A stretch of DNA of 64,000 bases from NCBI RefSeq assembly GCF_004362865.1, contig NZ_SNYI01000002.1, forward strand, positions 496,001-560,000, written 5' to 3'. The notes under the pieces were generated by a model. The model made no database searches. It was given only the letters and a program-made list of their open reading frames with translations, and was not told where the DNA came from. Shown here piece by piece: positions 1 to 7,838 of the stretch. Each line of letters begins with the position of its first letter. The first letter of the stretch is position 1. Both the position numbers and the translations under genes were made by a program. This stretch comes from Zeaxanthinibacter enoshimensis. GTDB taxonomy: Bacteria > Bacteroidota > Bacteroidia > Flavobacteriales > Flavobacteriaceae.

Positions 1-1
1 C

Positions 2-415
2 CCCTTTGAGAGTGGTTCCAGCCGTCCCCTTGATTTCGGTCACTGGGCAGCCCATAAGATGGAACAGATGAGTGAATACCGGATACGACACGGGGAAGCA
101 GTAGCTAAGGGCATTGCCCTGGATGTCACATATGCCTGGCAGGCCGGATTGCTCGATCAGGCAAGCTGGCAGCGAATCCTTGACCTCTTAATATCCCTGG
201 GATTCGAGCTGAATATACCTTTCGGGGAACCGGATGATATTGTGATACTGCTGAACGGGATCGAAGAGTTCCGTGAACACCTGGGCGGAGAACTGACGAT
301 CACCCTTATCGATGCCATAGGCTCTAAGTATGATGTACACGAAATAGATTCCGGGATGATGAAAAGATCAATTGGGCTGTTGAATAAAGCGGCCACTACA
401 GCTGCCAAAAACTAG
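2..415 (+). CDS. eboD: EboD-type 3-dehydroquinate synthase-like protein (5' partial)
   Basis: The gene enters from the left edge; the frame is open from base 2, so only the C-terminal 137 residues are visible. The fragment carries FGHWAAHKMEQ followed by RIRHGEAVAKGIALD, which matches the metal-binding and active-site histidine segments of 3-dehydroquinate synthases (FGHxxGHxxE and LLHGExVxxGM). The altered spacing and the WAAHK variant fit the ebo subfamily rather than AroB. It sits 2 nt before an EboE-type gene and then an EboF-type gene, the usual order in ebo clusters. Ebo proteins are associated with transport or modification of a small metabolite to the cell envelope (known for scytonemin in cyanobacteria); the molecule handled here is unknown. 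A housekeeping AroB cannot be fully excluded from a fragment, but the context argues against it. Confidence 0.8.
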   Translation, partial: PFESGSSRPLDFGHWAAHKMEQMSEYRIRHGEAVAKGIALDVTYAWQAGLLDQASWQRILDLLISLGFELNIPFGEPDDIVILLNGIEEFREHLGGELTITLIDAIGSKYDVHEIDSGMMKRSIGLLNKAATTAAKN

Positions 416-417
416 CT

Positions 418-1605
418 ATGCGTCATAAGGATTACCTGCTTACCTATTGTACCAACATCCACCCGGGACAGGACTGGGAGACCACCTTTAATAGCCTGAA
501 AGCTTACCTGCCCGGTATAAAGAAGAAATTGGTCCCGGATGCTGAATTCGGGGTTGGACTAAGACTTTCCAATAAGGCCAGTGAAGAACTGGAAGAAGTC
601 GGGCGGATAGAAGAATTCGGTCAATGGCTACGGGAAAACGGGTTGTATGTTTTTACCATGAATGGTTTTCCCTATGGCAATTTTCACCATGAACGGGTGA
701 AAGACCAGGTTCACAGCCCCGACTGGACAACGCGCGAAAGGGTGCAGTATACCAAGAGACTGTTCAGGCAGTTGTCATATTTACTGCCCGAAGGGCAGGA
801 AGGAGGTATCTCTACCTCCCCGGTGAGTTATAAACACTGGTACAAGGATGAGGCTGAGCGAAAAACAGCCTTGGAAACCGGAGCGGAAGCTTTTGCAGAA
901 ATTGCTTATTTCCTTTATGAGCATGAAGAAAGAACAGGCAAATACCTGCATTTGGATATAGAACCGGAACCGGATGGCCTCCTGGAAAATACCCCGGATG
1001 TTCTGTCGTTTTTCGAACATTACCTGGATATGACAGGTGTAAATTACCTGGTTAAGAAAGGTGTTCCAGTCGAAAAGGCCAGGGATTTATTGCGACGTTA
1101 TATAACCCTTTGTTACGATATCTGTCATTTCTCTCTCGCTTTCGAAGATCCGGCCTATTCGTTCAATGCTTTCCGCAGTGCAGGGATCAGGATAGGGAAG
1201 ATACAGGTAAGTGCGGCCTTGAAGATCACCAGGGGAACGGGTAAACCAGAAGAAATCTGGACGGCGCTTTCCGGTTTCAACGAACCTGTTTACCTGCACC
1301 AGGTTACAGAGATTAAAGGAGAAAGGGTGATCACCTACCCGGATCTGCCGGTCGTATTAGACAAGGCTGCTGATTTTACAGAGATGCGTGCTCATTTCCA
1401 TGTTCCCGTATTCCTGGACGAATTTGGCCTGCTGAGGTCTACACAGGACCATATACTCAAAGTACTGGAATACCTCCGGGAAGAACGTGTAACGGGACAA
1501 TTAGAAATTGAAACCTATACCTGGGAGGTGCTGCCGGGTGATCTGAAAATTCCACTGGCAGATTCCATTACCAGGGAACTACAATGGCTAAAAGAAAATT
1601 TATGA
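418..1605 (+). CDS. eboE: EboE-like TIM-barrel protein of the ebo cluster
   Basis: A 395-residue protein without signal peptide or membrane segment, so probably cytoplasmic. The N-terminus (LLTYCTNIHPGQDW), the FTMNGFPYGNFH segment, the LHLDIEPEPDG segment and the ICHFSLAFEDP segment match the EboE family, which has a sugar-isomerase-like TIM barrel with acidic and histidine residues at strand ends that could bind a metal. The gene starts 2 nt after the EboD-like gene and its stop overlaps the next start (ATGA at 1602-1605), so the three genes are probably co-translated. The reaction is not established for the family; an isomerase or epimerase-like role on a carbohydrate or cyclitol is only inference. 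Confidence 0.8.
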   Translation: MRHKDYLLTYCTNIHPGQDWETTFNSLKAYLPGIKKKLVPDAEFGVGLRLSNKASEELEEVGRIEEFGQWLRENGLYVFTMNGFPYGNFHHERVKDQVHSPDWTTRERVQYTKRLFRQLSYLLPEGQEGGISTSPVSYKHWYKDEAERKTALETGAEAFAEIAYFLYEHEERTGKYLHLDIEPEPDGLLENTPDVLSFFEHYLDMTGVNYLVKKGVPVEKARDLLRRYITLCYDICHFSLAFEDPAYSFNAFRSAGIRIGKIQVSAALKITRGTGKPEEIWTALSGFNEPVYLHQVTEIKGERVITYPDLPVVLDKAADFTEMRAHFHVPVFLDEFGLLRSTQDHILKVLEYLREERVTGQLEIETYTWEVLPGDLKIPLADSITRELQWLKENL

Positions 1606-2993
1606 AAATGAAGAAGACCGTTGTTATAGATGTGGTAGGCCTTACCAAAAGATTGATCGGGGAGCACACCCCTGCTATACTGAACTTTTTAGAAAAAGGG
1701 GGCTGGGCACCTGTGGAACCGGTTGTCCCGGCAGTTACCTGCAGTGCTCAAAGCACTTACCTTACAGGGAAATGGCCTTCAGAACACGGGATAGTGGGCA
1801 ATGGATGGTATTTTAAGGAAGAGCTGGAAGTTAAATTCTGGAGACAATCCAACCGCCTGGTGCAGGCAGAAAAAATATGGGAAAAGTTTAAAGCCGAAGA
1901 CCCGGATTTTACCTGTGCCAATATGTTCTGGTGGTATAATATGTATTCTTCGGTGGATTATTCGGTAACACCCCGCCCCAACTACCTGGCAGACGGGAGG
2001 AAGATACCTGATATTTACAGTTACCCGGCGGGACTCAGGGATGAATTGCAGGAAGAACTGGGAACATTTCCCTTATTTAACTTCTGGGGTCCGAAGACCT
2101 CGATAAAATCAAGTCGCTGGATCGCCGATGCTACCATGCGCGTGGATGAAAAATATGATCCCACCCTGACTTTGGTCTACCTGCCGCACCTGGATTATAA
2201 CCTGCAGCGACATGGACTGGACTTTGATAAAATAGGGGAGGACCTGAGGGAAATAGATGCGGTGGTGGCCGACCTGATCCATTACTACGAGCAACGGGAT
2301 GCAGAGATTATTATCTTATCAGAATACGGGATAACAGACGTTCAGAGGCCTGTACACATCAACCGTATCCTGCGTTCCATGGATTTACTCGGGATCCGGG
2401 TAGAACGTGGGCTGGAACTGCTTGATGCCGGGGCCAGTAAGGCTTTTGCAGTTGCAGATCACCAGGTGGCCCATGTGTATGTAAATGAACCCGGGATCAT
2501 AACTGAATTAGCCGACCAGTTATCCAGGATACCGGGGGTAAAGAAGGTATTGACCGGCGAAGACTTAAAGGCTTACCACCTGCAGCATGAACGTTGCGGG
2601 GATATAGTGCTGCTCGCGGGAGCGGACAGTTGGTTTACCTATTATTTCTGGACGGATGATGCCAAAGCGCCGGACTATGCACGGATGGTGGATATTCACA
2701 AGAAGCCCGGCTATGACCCGGTGGAAATGTTCACCGATCCGGCAGACCCCATGGTGATGCCAAAAGTGGCCTGGAAATTATTGAAGAAGAAATTAGGCTT
2801 TAGAACCGTACTGGATATTATTCCCCTGAAACCAGAACTCATCAAAGGCTCACATGGAATAGTCCCGGAAGATAAAGCGGATTATCCTATATTTATATCG
2901 AACAACAAAAATGCCAAGCTGCCTGGAAGTATATCTGCCGTAGAAGTTCGTGGCCTGATGGAGGCCCATTTAACGGGAATTGCGGGTAGCTGA
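1602..2993 (+). CDS. eboF: EboF-like alkaline phosphatase-superfamily protein
   Basis: I chose ATG at 1602, which overlaps the eboE stop as ATGA; an upstream ATG at 1584 would add six lysine-rich residues. The protein (463 aa) belongs to the nucleotide pyrophosphatase/phosphodiesterase branch of the alkaline phosphatase superfamily. Visible features are VVIDVVGL near the N-terminus (metal Asp), the nucleophile region PAVTCSAQSTYLTG, EHGIVGNGWY, HLDYNLQRHG (Asp and His ligands), ILSEYG and KGSHGI. No signal peptide is evident. Together with EboD and EboE it forms the distal end of an ebo cluster; eboA, B and C would be expected left of the window. The substrate is unknown, probably a phosphate or phosphodiester of the ebo metabolite. 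Confidence 0.78.
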   Translation: MKMKKTVVIDVVGLTKRLIGEHTPAILNFLEKGGWAPVEPVVPAVTCSAQSTYLTGKWPSEHGIVGNGWYFKEELEVKFWRQSNRLVQAEKIWEKFKAEDPDFTCANMFWWYNMYSSVDYSVTPRPNYLADGRKIPDIYSYPAGLRDELQEELGTFPLFNFWGPKTSIKSSRWIADATMRVDEKYDPTLTLVYLPHLDYNLQRHGLDFDKIGEDLREIDAVVADLIHYYEQRDAEIIILSEYGITDVQRPVHINRILRSMDLLGIRVERGLELLDAGASKAFAVADHQVAHVYVNEPGIITELADQLSRIPGVKKVLTGEDLKAYHLQHERCGDIVLLAGADSWFTYYFWTDDAKAPDYARMVDIHKKPGYDPVEMFTDPADPMVMPKVAWKLLKKKLGFRTVLDIIPLKPELIKGSHGIVPEDKADYPIFISNNKNAKLPGSISAVEVRGLMEAHLTGIAGS

Positions 2994-3013
2994 AACCAAA
3001 TAACCACTATACT

Positions 3014-3370
3014 ATGAAGGTATTCTTCAAGGTCTTTGCAATCGTCTTTGGTATACTGTTCCTGTGGGCAGCATTTGTACAATACAATGATCCGGATGCC
3101 TTTTTATGGTACGCCGTTTACGGTTCTGCATTTGTTATCTCAGTGCTCTTTGCATTAGACAGGTTACCCTGGCTGATCCCCGCGGTACTTTTTATTTTAT
3201 TTATGGCTGGCGTAGCTTACTCCTGGCCGGAAACCTACCAGGGAGTTACGATTGGTGAAGGGAATATTGATAATATAGAAAAGGCACGAGAAGCCCTGGG
3301 GTTACTGATCATGGCCATATTAATGCTCATCTATACCTTACGGATCCGGTATATTAGAAAACAGCCTTAG
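3014..3370 (+). CDS. TMEM220-like small membrane protein
   Basis: A 118-residue protein with four hydrophobic stretches (about residues 5-25, 30-50, 53-70 and 92-110) and the motif WAAFVQYNDPDAFLWYAVYG near the N-terminus. This matches the TMEM220 family, found in many Bacteroidota and also in eukaryotes; its function is unknown. It follows eboF by 20 nt on the same strand, so it may be read through from the ebo operon, but it is not a recognised ebo gene. Its stop overlaps the convergent dnaX stop by four bases (3367-3370), leaving no room for an ordinary terminator between them. Confidence 0.8.
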   Translation: MKVFFKVFAIVFGILFLWAAFVQYNDPDAFLWYAVYGSAFVISVLFALDRLPWLIPAVLFILFMAGVAYSWPETYQGVTIGEGNIDNIEKAREALGLLIMAILMLIYTLRIRYIRKQP

Positions 3371-5181
3371 ATATCAAGATCAAACTCCTGGCGCAACAGA
3401 TCGATAGCCGGGTTCTTTTCCCTTAATTTCTGGTATTTTTCTTCCGGTGTAAACGCATACTTGGTGCTGGTGGTCTCATTGACCGTGATCTTCAGGCTTA
3501 TGTCATAGTTCTCAAGTTCTTGCCTGAGGTACATCAGGAGATCCCCCTGTTCCCGTTCTATTTCCTTTTTCATCGTGCTGTTAGGCATCTCGATGTGGAT
3601 AGTACTCTGGTCAATGAGTTTTGGGGTGTCTACGTTCAGGTTGGTGGCCAGGATTCTTTTCCCTTTTTCATTCAGCTGATCTACAAAGAGCTTCCAGAGG
3701 TGCTGCATGGCCTCTTCCGTAAAATCTTCTTTTGGCAAACTGGCTTCGTCTACGGGAATGGATGCTTTCTCTGCATGTGCCTTCTTTACCTTAATGCTCG
3801 ATATGGAAAGCCCTGAAACTCTTTCAGCGCGGTCTTTGATATTGATCTTCCTGCTTACTGCCTCTGCTGTTTCCGTCGGTGCGGGCGCAGGTTCGGAGAC
3901 CTTTACCGCAACAGGCGTCGGAGTTGCGTCCGGCTTTTGAGTACCGGGTGCTTCTTCGGTAATAGGTTCTGTTTCCGGCTTTTCATCGAGGGGCTCAGTT
4001 GTCACCACCACATCTTTCTCCCGGACCTTGATCGGGCTTTGGCCCTTGAAATATGATGCAGGAACTAATGAGGGTAGGTTTGCACTTCCGGGACTGCTGC
4101 TGACGTCAGGATTTTTTTTTTCAGGGTGAAAATCGATCGACGCCAGTTTCATCAGGGTAAGCTCTACCAGTAAACGGTGATTTTTACTCGATTTATACTT
4201 CAGGCTGCAGTCGTTAGCAATATCTATGGCCTGCAGCAGGAAAGATTCCGAGGTTTTTTTTGATTGTTCAAGGTAACGCGCCTGTGCATTTTCCCCCACC
4301 TCTAACAAGGTTATGGTCTGTTCGTGGCGACATACCATAAGGTCCCTGAAATGTGTAGCCAGGCCGCTTATAAAGTGCTGTCCTTCAAATCCCTGAGCCA
4401 GGGTTTTATTGAACAACATTAACAGGCCGGGGATATCATGGGTAAGGATAAGGTCTGTGGTGTCAAAGAAGGTGTCGAGATCCAGTACGTTCAGGTTCTC
4501 GGTCACGGCCTTCCGGTCTAATTTTTTTCCCGAAAAGCTGACGACCCTGTCAAAAATAGAGAGGGCATCACGCATAGCGCCATCAGCCTTTTGAGCAATG
4601 ATGTGCAAAGCATCGTCATCTGCCTCTATACCTTGCTCATCCGCGATATATTTCAGGTAGGAGGCGGCATCTTTTACAGTGATTCTCTTAAAATCGAAAA
4701 TCTGGCAACGAGACAGGATGGTAGGGATGATCTTGTGTTTCTCTGTCGTGGCCAGGATAAAAATGGCGTGTTTCGGCGGTTCCTCCAGGGTCTTCAGGAA
4801 GGCGTTGAATGCAGACTGGGACAACATGTGTACCTCGTCGATGATATAGACCTTGTATTTCCCCACCTGAGGTGGAATACGTACCTGGTCGATAAGACTA
4901 CGGATATCGTCCACCGAGTTATTAGACGCAGCATCCAGCTCAAAAATATTGAAAGCGTAATCTTCGTCCTGCCGTTCTGTACCGTCTTCATTGATCTTTT
5001 TGGCAAGTATACGGGCACAGGTGGTTTTACCAACTCCCCGTGGGCCACAGAAAAGTAATGCCTGCGCAAGATGGTTATGCTCAATGGCATTCAGCAGGGT
5101 TTCAGTGATGGCCTGTTGCCCCACTACATTTTTAAAAGTCTGTGGTCTGTATTTCCTTGCGGATACTATAAATGGTTCCAA
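3367..5181 (-). CDS. dnaX: DNA polymerase III subunit gamma/tau
   Basis: A 604-residue clamp-loader ATPase. Walker A is GPRGVGKT at residues 45-52, followed by a DEVHML Walker B, LEEPPKHAIFILATTE and the SRC sensor motif; residues up to about 350 are the AAA+ and oligomerisation core. The four-cysteine zinc module that follows Walker A in E. coli DnaX is missing here. The region from about 350 to 470 is a Pro/Glu/Thr-rich linker, then a tau-type C-terminal part. The linker begins with a run of ten A residues in the coding strand (4112-4121, codons 354-357) where slippage would give a short gamma form (see findings). The upstream -7 box TATATTTG lies at 5228-5235. The gene is monocistronic as far as can be seen and converges on the TMEM220-like gene. 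Confidence 0.97.
   Translation of the reverse strand: MEPFIVSARKYRPQTFKNVVGQQAITETLLNAIEHNHLAQALLFCGPRGVGKTTCARILAKKINEDGTERQDEDYAFNIFELDAASNNSVDDIRSLIDQVRIPPQVGKYKVYIIDEVHMLSQSAFNAFLKTLEEPPKHAIFILATTEKHKIIPTILSRCQIFDFKRITVKDAASYLKYIADEQGIEADDDALHIIAQKADGAMRDALSIFDRVVSFSGKKLDRKAVTENLNVLDLDTFFDTTDLILTHDIPGLLMLFNKTLAQGFEGQHFISGLATHFRDLMVCRHEQTITLLEVGENAQARYLEQSKKTSESFLLQAIDIANDCSLKYKSSKNHRLLVELTLMKLASIDFHPEKKNPDVSSSPGSANLPSLVPASYFKGQSPIKVREKDVVVTTEPLDEKPETEPITEEAPGTQKPDATPTPVAVKVSEPAPAPTETAEAVSRKINIKDRAERVSGLSISSIKVKKAHAEKASIPVDEASLPKEDFTEEAMQHLWKLFVDQLNEKGKRILATNLNVDTPKLIDQSTIHIEMPNSTMKKEIEREQGDLLMYLRQELENYDISLKITVNETTSTKYAFTPEEKYQKLREKNPAIDLLRQEFDLDI
4112..4121 (-). promoter_or_regulatory. 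A10 homopolymer in dnaX, candidate slippage site for a gamma subunit
   Basis: The coding strand reads G, ten A, then TCCTGACG across codons 354-357 (Glu-Lys-Lys-Asn). Adding one A, or slipping the ribosome back by one base, reads Lys-Ser and then TGA, giving a product of 358 residues that keeps the ATPase core and loses the tau tail. Losing one A gives a stop about 13 codons later. A perfect 10-bp palindrome CTGACGTCAG follows four bases downstream (4100-4109). E. coli and Thermus make gamma at equivalent A-rich sites. Confidence 0.55.
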
Positions 5182-5227
5182 ATCAGCTGATTTTTACGAG
5201 GCCGGGTATATTTGCCGCTAACTAGTA

Positions 5228-5235
5228 CAAATATA
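5228..5235 (-). promoter_or_regulatory. -7 promoter element for dnaX
   Basis: TATATTTG on the minus strand matches the Bacteroidota -7 consensus TAnnTTTG and would start transcription near 5223, about 40 nt before the dnaX ATG. No clear -33 TTTG is seen at the right distance. A second TATATTTG on the plus strand at 5206-5213 faces the other way and has no obvious gene to serve. Confidence 0.4.
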
Positions 5236-5384
5236 TAAATAGCCATTGGAAAGCCGGGTTGTATTAAAGATCCTGGCGTGGTTTTTTATTAACAAATAGA
5301 GGGGATAACTGGAAAACGTAAAAGGAAGGAAGACATCTTTGGTTAATGTGATAATTGTTACCGCTGGATGCGATTTAAATGAAG

Positions 5385-5392
5385 TATCTTTG
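5385..5392 (+). promoter_or_regulatory. -7 promoter element for rnpB
   Basis: TATCTTTG matches TAnnTTTG. The RNA's predicted first base (the AGCAGGC strand of helix P1 at 5397) lies 5 nt after the box. That spacing was used here to estimate start sites of the other TAnnTTTG promoters. The -33 element is weak: a TTG at 5355-5357 is too far upstream. Confidence 0.65.
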
Positions 5393-5396
5393 CAAA

Positions 5397-5714
5397 AGCA
5401 GGCTACCTTATCGCTTCCCGTATCTTGCGGGGGGAGGAAAGTCCGGACACCATAGTGCAGCATAGCGGGTAACACCCGTCGTCCCGGGTTCCCCGGGAAA
5501 GGACAAGTGCAACAGAAAGCAAGTACAGGTAATGCTGTAGTGAAATCAGGTAAACTCTATGCGGTGAAACGCCATGTATATCAGCGATCGAGGGCTGCAC
5601 GCCCGAGCTGAAGGGTAGGCGGTTAGAGCTTCCGGGTAACCGGGAGTCGAGATAAATGATAAGGATCTTCCCTATGGGAGGAAACAGAATCCGGCTTATG
5701 GCCTGCTTTTTTTT
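5397..5714 (+). ncRNA. rnpB: RNase P RNA, bacterial type A
   Basis: The catalytic RNA that removes 5' leaders of precursor tRNAs. The conserved segment GAGGAAAGTCCGGAC at 5434-5448 followed by ACCATAG, and the 3' segment ACAGAATCCGGCTTA at 5684-5698, are the P4 and CR hallmarks of bacterial RNase P. The ends pair as AGCAGGC (5397-5403) with GCCTGCT (5701-5707), helix P1, followed by a T8 run (5707-5714), so P1 plus the T run doubles as terminator. Length of about 310 nt is normal. It lies between dnaX (divergent) and rsmD (convergent). Confidence 0.96.
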
Positions 5715-5734
5715 ATTAAAAAACGAGAATACAA

Positions 5735-6277
5735 TTATTCTTTTCTGCCAAAAAAGCTGAACACGCTACCGCCGTATCTTCTGCTATCCTCATAATTTTC
5801 TATAGAACTCAGGTCTGTCTCTTTTCCATGCTCAATGACCAGTACTCCATCCTCCTTTAAAAGGCCCTTGTTGAAGACAATATCTGCGATCTTGCCAAAG
5901 TCTTCCACAGGCATATTATAAGGTGGATCGGCAAAGATCACGTCGTAGGTAGTGGATATCCTTTCCAGGTATTGGTATACATCTGCCCGGGTGGCAGCAA
6001 TAGGGAACCCCAGTTCCTCAGTGGTCTTGCCAATGAACTTGACGCAGTTAAAATCAGCATCCACCGCTGTAATCGGTCCTGCACCCCTGGAAGCGAATTC
6101 ATAGCTGATATTCCCGGTGCCGGCAAACAGGTCCAGTACGGTAAGCCCATCAAAGTAATAACGGTTATTCAGGATATTGAAGAGGGCTTCTTTAGCCATA
6201 TCGGTCGTTGGCCGGACCGGAAGTTTTTTCGGTGCGGTAATGCGTCTTCCTTTATAAGTTCCGGATATAATTCGCAT
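5735..6277 (-). CDS. rsmD: 16S rRNA (guanine(966)-N2)-methyltransferase RsmD
   Basis: A 180-residue SAM-dependent methyltransferase that modifies G966 of 16S rRNA during 30S assembly. It opens with MRIISGTYKGRRI, has the SAM-binding strand VLDLFAGTGNISYEFASRGA, an acidic loop at VDADFNCV and the catalytic NPPY-type motif as ADPPYNMP. Its ATG overlaps the stop of the DUF3822 gene (ATGA at 6274-6277 region on the minus strand), so it is the last gene of a three-gene operon with that gene and the membrane-anchored protein upstream. This arrangement is common in Flavobacteriia. Confidence 0.95.
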   Translation of the reverse strand: MRIISGTYKGRRITAPKKLPVRPTTDMAKEALFNILNNRYYFDGLTVLDLFAGTGNISYEFASRGAGPITAVDADFNCVKFIGKTTEELGFPIAATRADVYQYLERISTTYDVIFADPPYNMPVEDFGKIADIVFNKGLLKEDGVLVIEHGKETDLSSIENYEDSRRYGGSVFSFFGRKE

Positions 6278-7128
6278 CAGAGTGCATTTATTAGGGTGAA
6301 ATCGATGGTATCTTTCTGATCCTCTGATTCTGTATAGAGATCGGATTCGGGGATAAATATGGAGAGGTTTTGTATATATTCATAGCAGATATCATACAGC
6401 TCATCTCCTGTCTCCACCGCTCCGAAAAGGCGGGTCTTAATCGTATTGGTATCCAGTTTCAGTTGTTCCAGGGTAAACAGGATATAATAAATGAAATCTT
6501 CTTTTGTCTGGTACCGGAAACTGTTAAAGAAGACCAGTTTCTTCTGTGTCAGTACTACGATATCCAGTTGTTGTTCGGTGACATGAACGTAGCACACGGG
6601 TTCTGTACCGGTGTGAATACTCATCAATGCCTGTATCAGGACCGTGCCGTGGTGCAGAAAATCGAATTCCCCGAAAAGCTCATAGATATAGTTGTTTATG
6701 TTCATGAAAGGAACATACACATTCACCATATCATAACTGCTGATTTCATCGTACTCGATCAGGTCATTGGCCAGGATCTTCGCATTGAACTTAAGGTAAT
6801 TGGCAAGCTCGTTCTCGTCAAAGAGGGCCCTGGGGACGAGGCTGAATAGCAGGTTCCTGTGGGTGGCAACTACCTCGGTAAAACGATAATCGGTGATCTT
6901 CTCTTCCTGGAATAATTTTTTCAGCTCTTTTTGTATATCAAAAGGACTCAGCTCTTCCTGAAAATCAACACGGCGGCTATGGATAATGGCATTCGCCACG
7001 GTGTCGAAGATGCAAAAAGAAAGTCCATTCAGGCTAACCTGAATGGACAATTTATAAAGTTTTTCTACTGGGTTATCAGTGGAGTTTTTAATCACGTTTT
7101 TTGTCGTATATGGGTGGCCAGTTTCCAC
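6277..7128 (-). CDS. DUF3822 family protein
   Basis: A 283-residue protein of the DUF3822 family, which is restricted to Bacteroidota, has an actin/hexokinase-like (ASKHA) fold and no known reaction. It has no signal peptide or membrane span. Conserved-looking stretches include KLSIQVSLNGLSFCIFD near the N-terminus and FNSFRYQTKEDFIYYILFTLEQL in the C-terminal half. The ATG at 7128 makes it overlap the upstream gene by 41 nt; an in-frame GTG at 7095 would shorten the overlap to 8 nt and begins at VIKNSTDNP, which I consider equally plausible. Linkage to rsmD is a recurring Bacteroidota arrangement. Confidence 0.85.
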   Translation of the reverse strand: METGHPYTTKNVIKNSTDNPVEKLYKLSIQVSLNGLSFCIFDTVANAIIHSRRVDFQEELSPFDIQKELKKLFQEEKITDYRFTEVVATHRNLLFSLVPRALFDENELANYLKFNAKILANDLIEYDEISSYDMVNVYVPFMNINNYIYELFGEFDFLHHGTVLIQALMSIHTGTEPVCYVHVTEQQLDIVVLTQKKLVFFNSFRYQTKEDFIYYILFTLEQLKLDTNTIKTRLFGAVETGDELYDICYEYIQNLSIFIPESDLYTESEDQKDTIDFTLINAL

Positions 7129-7735
7129 TGGTACTCACTTCATTCAGAGATCCTACGATAATGTATGCGCCGTTAACCTCTTCCACACCAACCTGTGCAT
7201 TTTCACGGGCCTTCAGATCTTTAGGCTGATCATAAAGTACAACATCCTTAGCTACACGGGCTTCAAATACTGGAACGCGGTAACCGTTCTTATCAATGAC
7301 GTCTGCCTTCATGGTAAACTTCTCATCGTTCTGTGCGTATGGAACATTCATCATCGTCTTGTAGCGGTCATCGTTCTTGAACAATGAATCCTTTACGGCA
7401 ACAAATCCCAGGGTATCAACAATGGTAACCTCTTTCAGCATGTCTATCTGGTAGGTCTTGTCAAATTCCATGTAAGAGGAGTCTCTCTTTTGGGTAATGG
7501 TGTATTTCCCGGTATCTACAAATTGAACCAAGCTGTTGAAGTCATTGGCATACCTCTTGTTCACCTGCTTGTACGCCTCCTGGGCATTGCGTATGTCTTT
7601 TAGTTTAGAAATAACTTTGGAGAAACGTTCCTCCTTCACTTTCTGAAACTCTATTGGGCCTGTTACAGATCTGTAGATCAGATATCCAAAAACAATGCAG
7701 ACAATCCAGAGTACAATTTGAAGTATGGTTTTCAT
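7088..7735 (-). CDS. Membrane-anchored protein of unknown function, first gene of the rsmD operon
   Basis: A 215-residue protein with an uncleaved N-terminal transmembrane segment (about residues 5-25, LQIVLWIVCIVFGYLIYRSV), a charged helical stretch (30-65, with EFQKVKEERFSKVISKLKDI) that could be a coiled coil, and a soluble domain in the periplasm. I know homologues upstream of DUF3822 in other flavobacteria but no function. It shares an operon with DUF3822 and rsmD. A -7 box TAGATTTG lies at 7772-7779. Confidence 0.75.
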   Translation of the reverse strand: MKTILQIVLWIVCIVFGYLIYRSVTGPIEFQKVKEERFSKVISKLKDIRNAQEAYKQVNKRYANDFNSLVQFVDTGKYTITQKRDSSYMEFDKTYQIDMLKEVTIVDTLGFVAVKDSLFKNDDRYKTMMNVPYAQNDEKFTMKADVIDKNGYRVPVFEARVAKDVVLYDQPKDLKARENAQVGVEEVNGAYIIVGSLNEVSTSGNWPPIYDKKRD

Positions 7736-7771
7736 TCTTAGTTTAGTGTTAATTAGCTATTGTGGTAGTCA

Positions 7772-7779
7772 CAAATCTA
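7772..7779 (-). promoter_or_regulatory. -7 promoter element for the DUF3822-rsmD operon
   Basis: TAGATTTG on the minus strand matches TAnnTTTG, predicting a start near 7767 and a 5' leader of about 31 nt before the ATG at 7735. It is divergent from the helicase promoter 50 bp away. The -33 position is not convincing. Confidence 0.5.
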
Positions 7780-7804
7780 CAATTTTTTTTTAATCGTAAA
7801 AGGA

Positions 7805-7832
7805 TTTGCCCCAATTTTCCTAGTTATATTTG
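7805..7832 (+). promoter_or_regulatory. Promoter of the RecD-like helicase, implying a near-leaderless mRNA
   Basis: TTTG at 7805-7808 and TATATTTG at 7825-7832 form a Bacteroidota promoter with a 16-nt spacer, slightly short. The predicted start near 7837 is only 2 nt from the ATG at 7839. Confidence 0.5.
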
Positions 7833-7838
7833 GGGTCT

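Noticed and set aside
1584-1601. Start of EboF at 1584
   Set aside because: It adds only six basic residues and loses the neat ATGA overlap with eboE; the family starts near the metal Asp strand.
4112-4121. Sequencing homopolymer error breaking dnaX
   Set aside because: The frame is intact through the full 604 codons, so the run as read is consistent with a normal tau.
4591-5058. A 155-codon plus-strand frame inside dnaX
   Set aside because: Antisense shadow of the DnaX ATPase; no motif.
5206-5213. A TATATTTG box on the plus strand between dnaX and rnpB
   Set aside because: No gene or RNA starts within reach; the rnpB box at 5385-5392 fits better.
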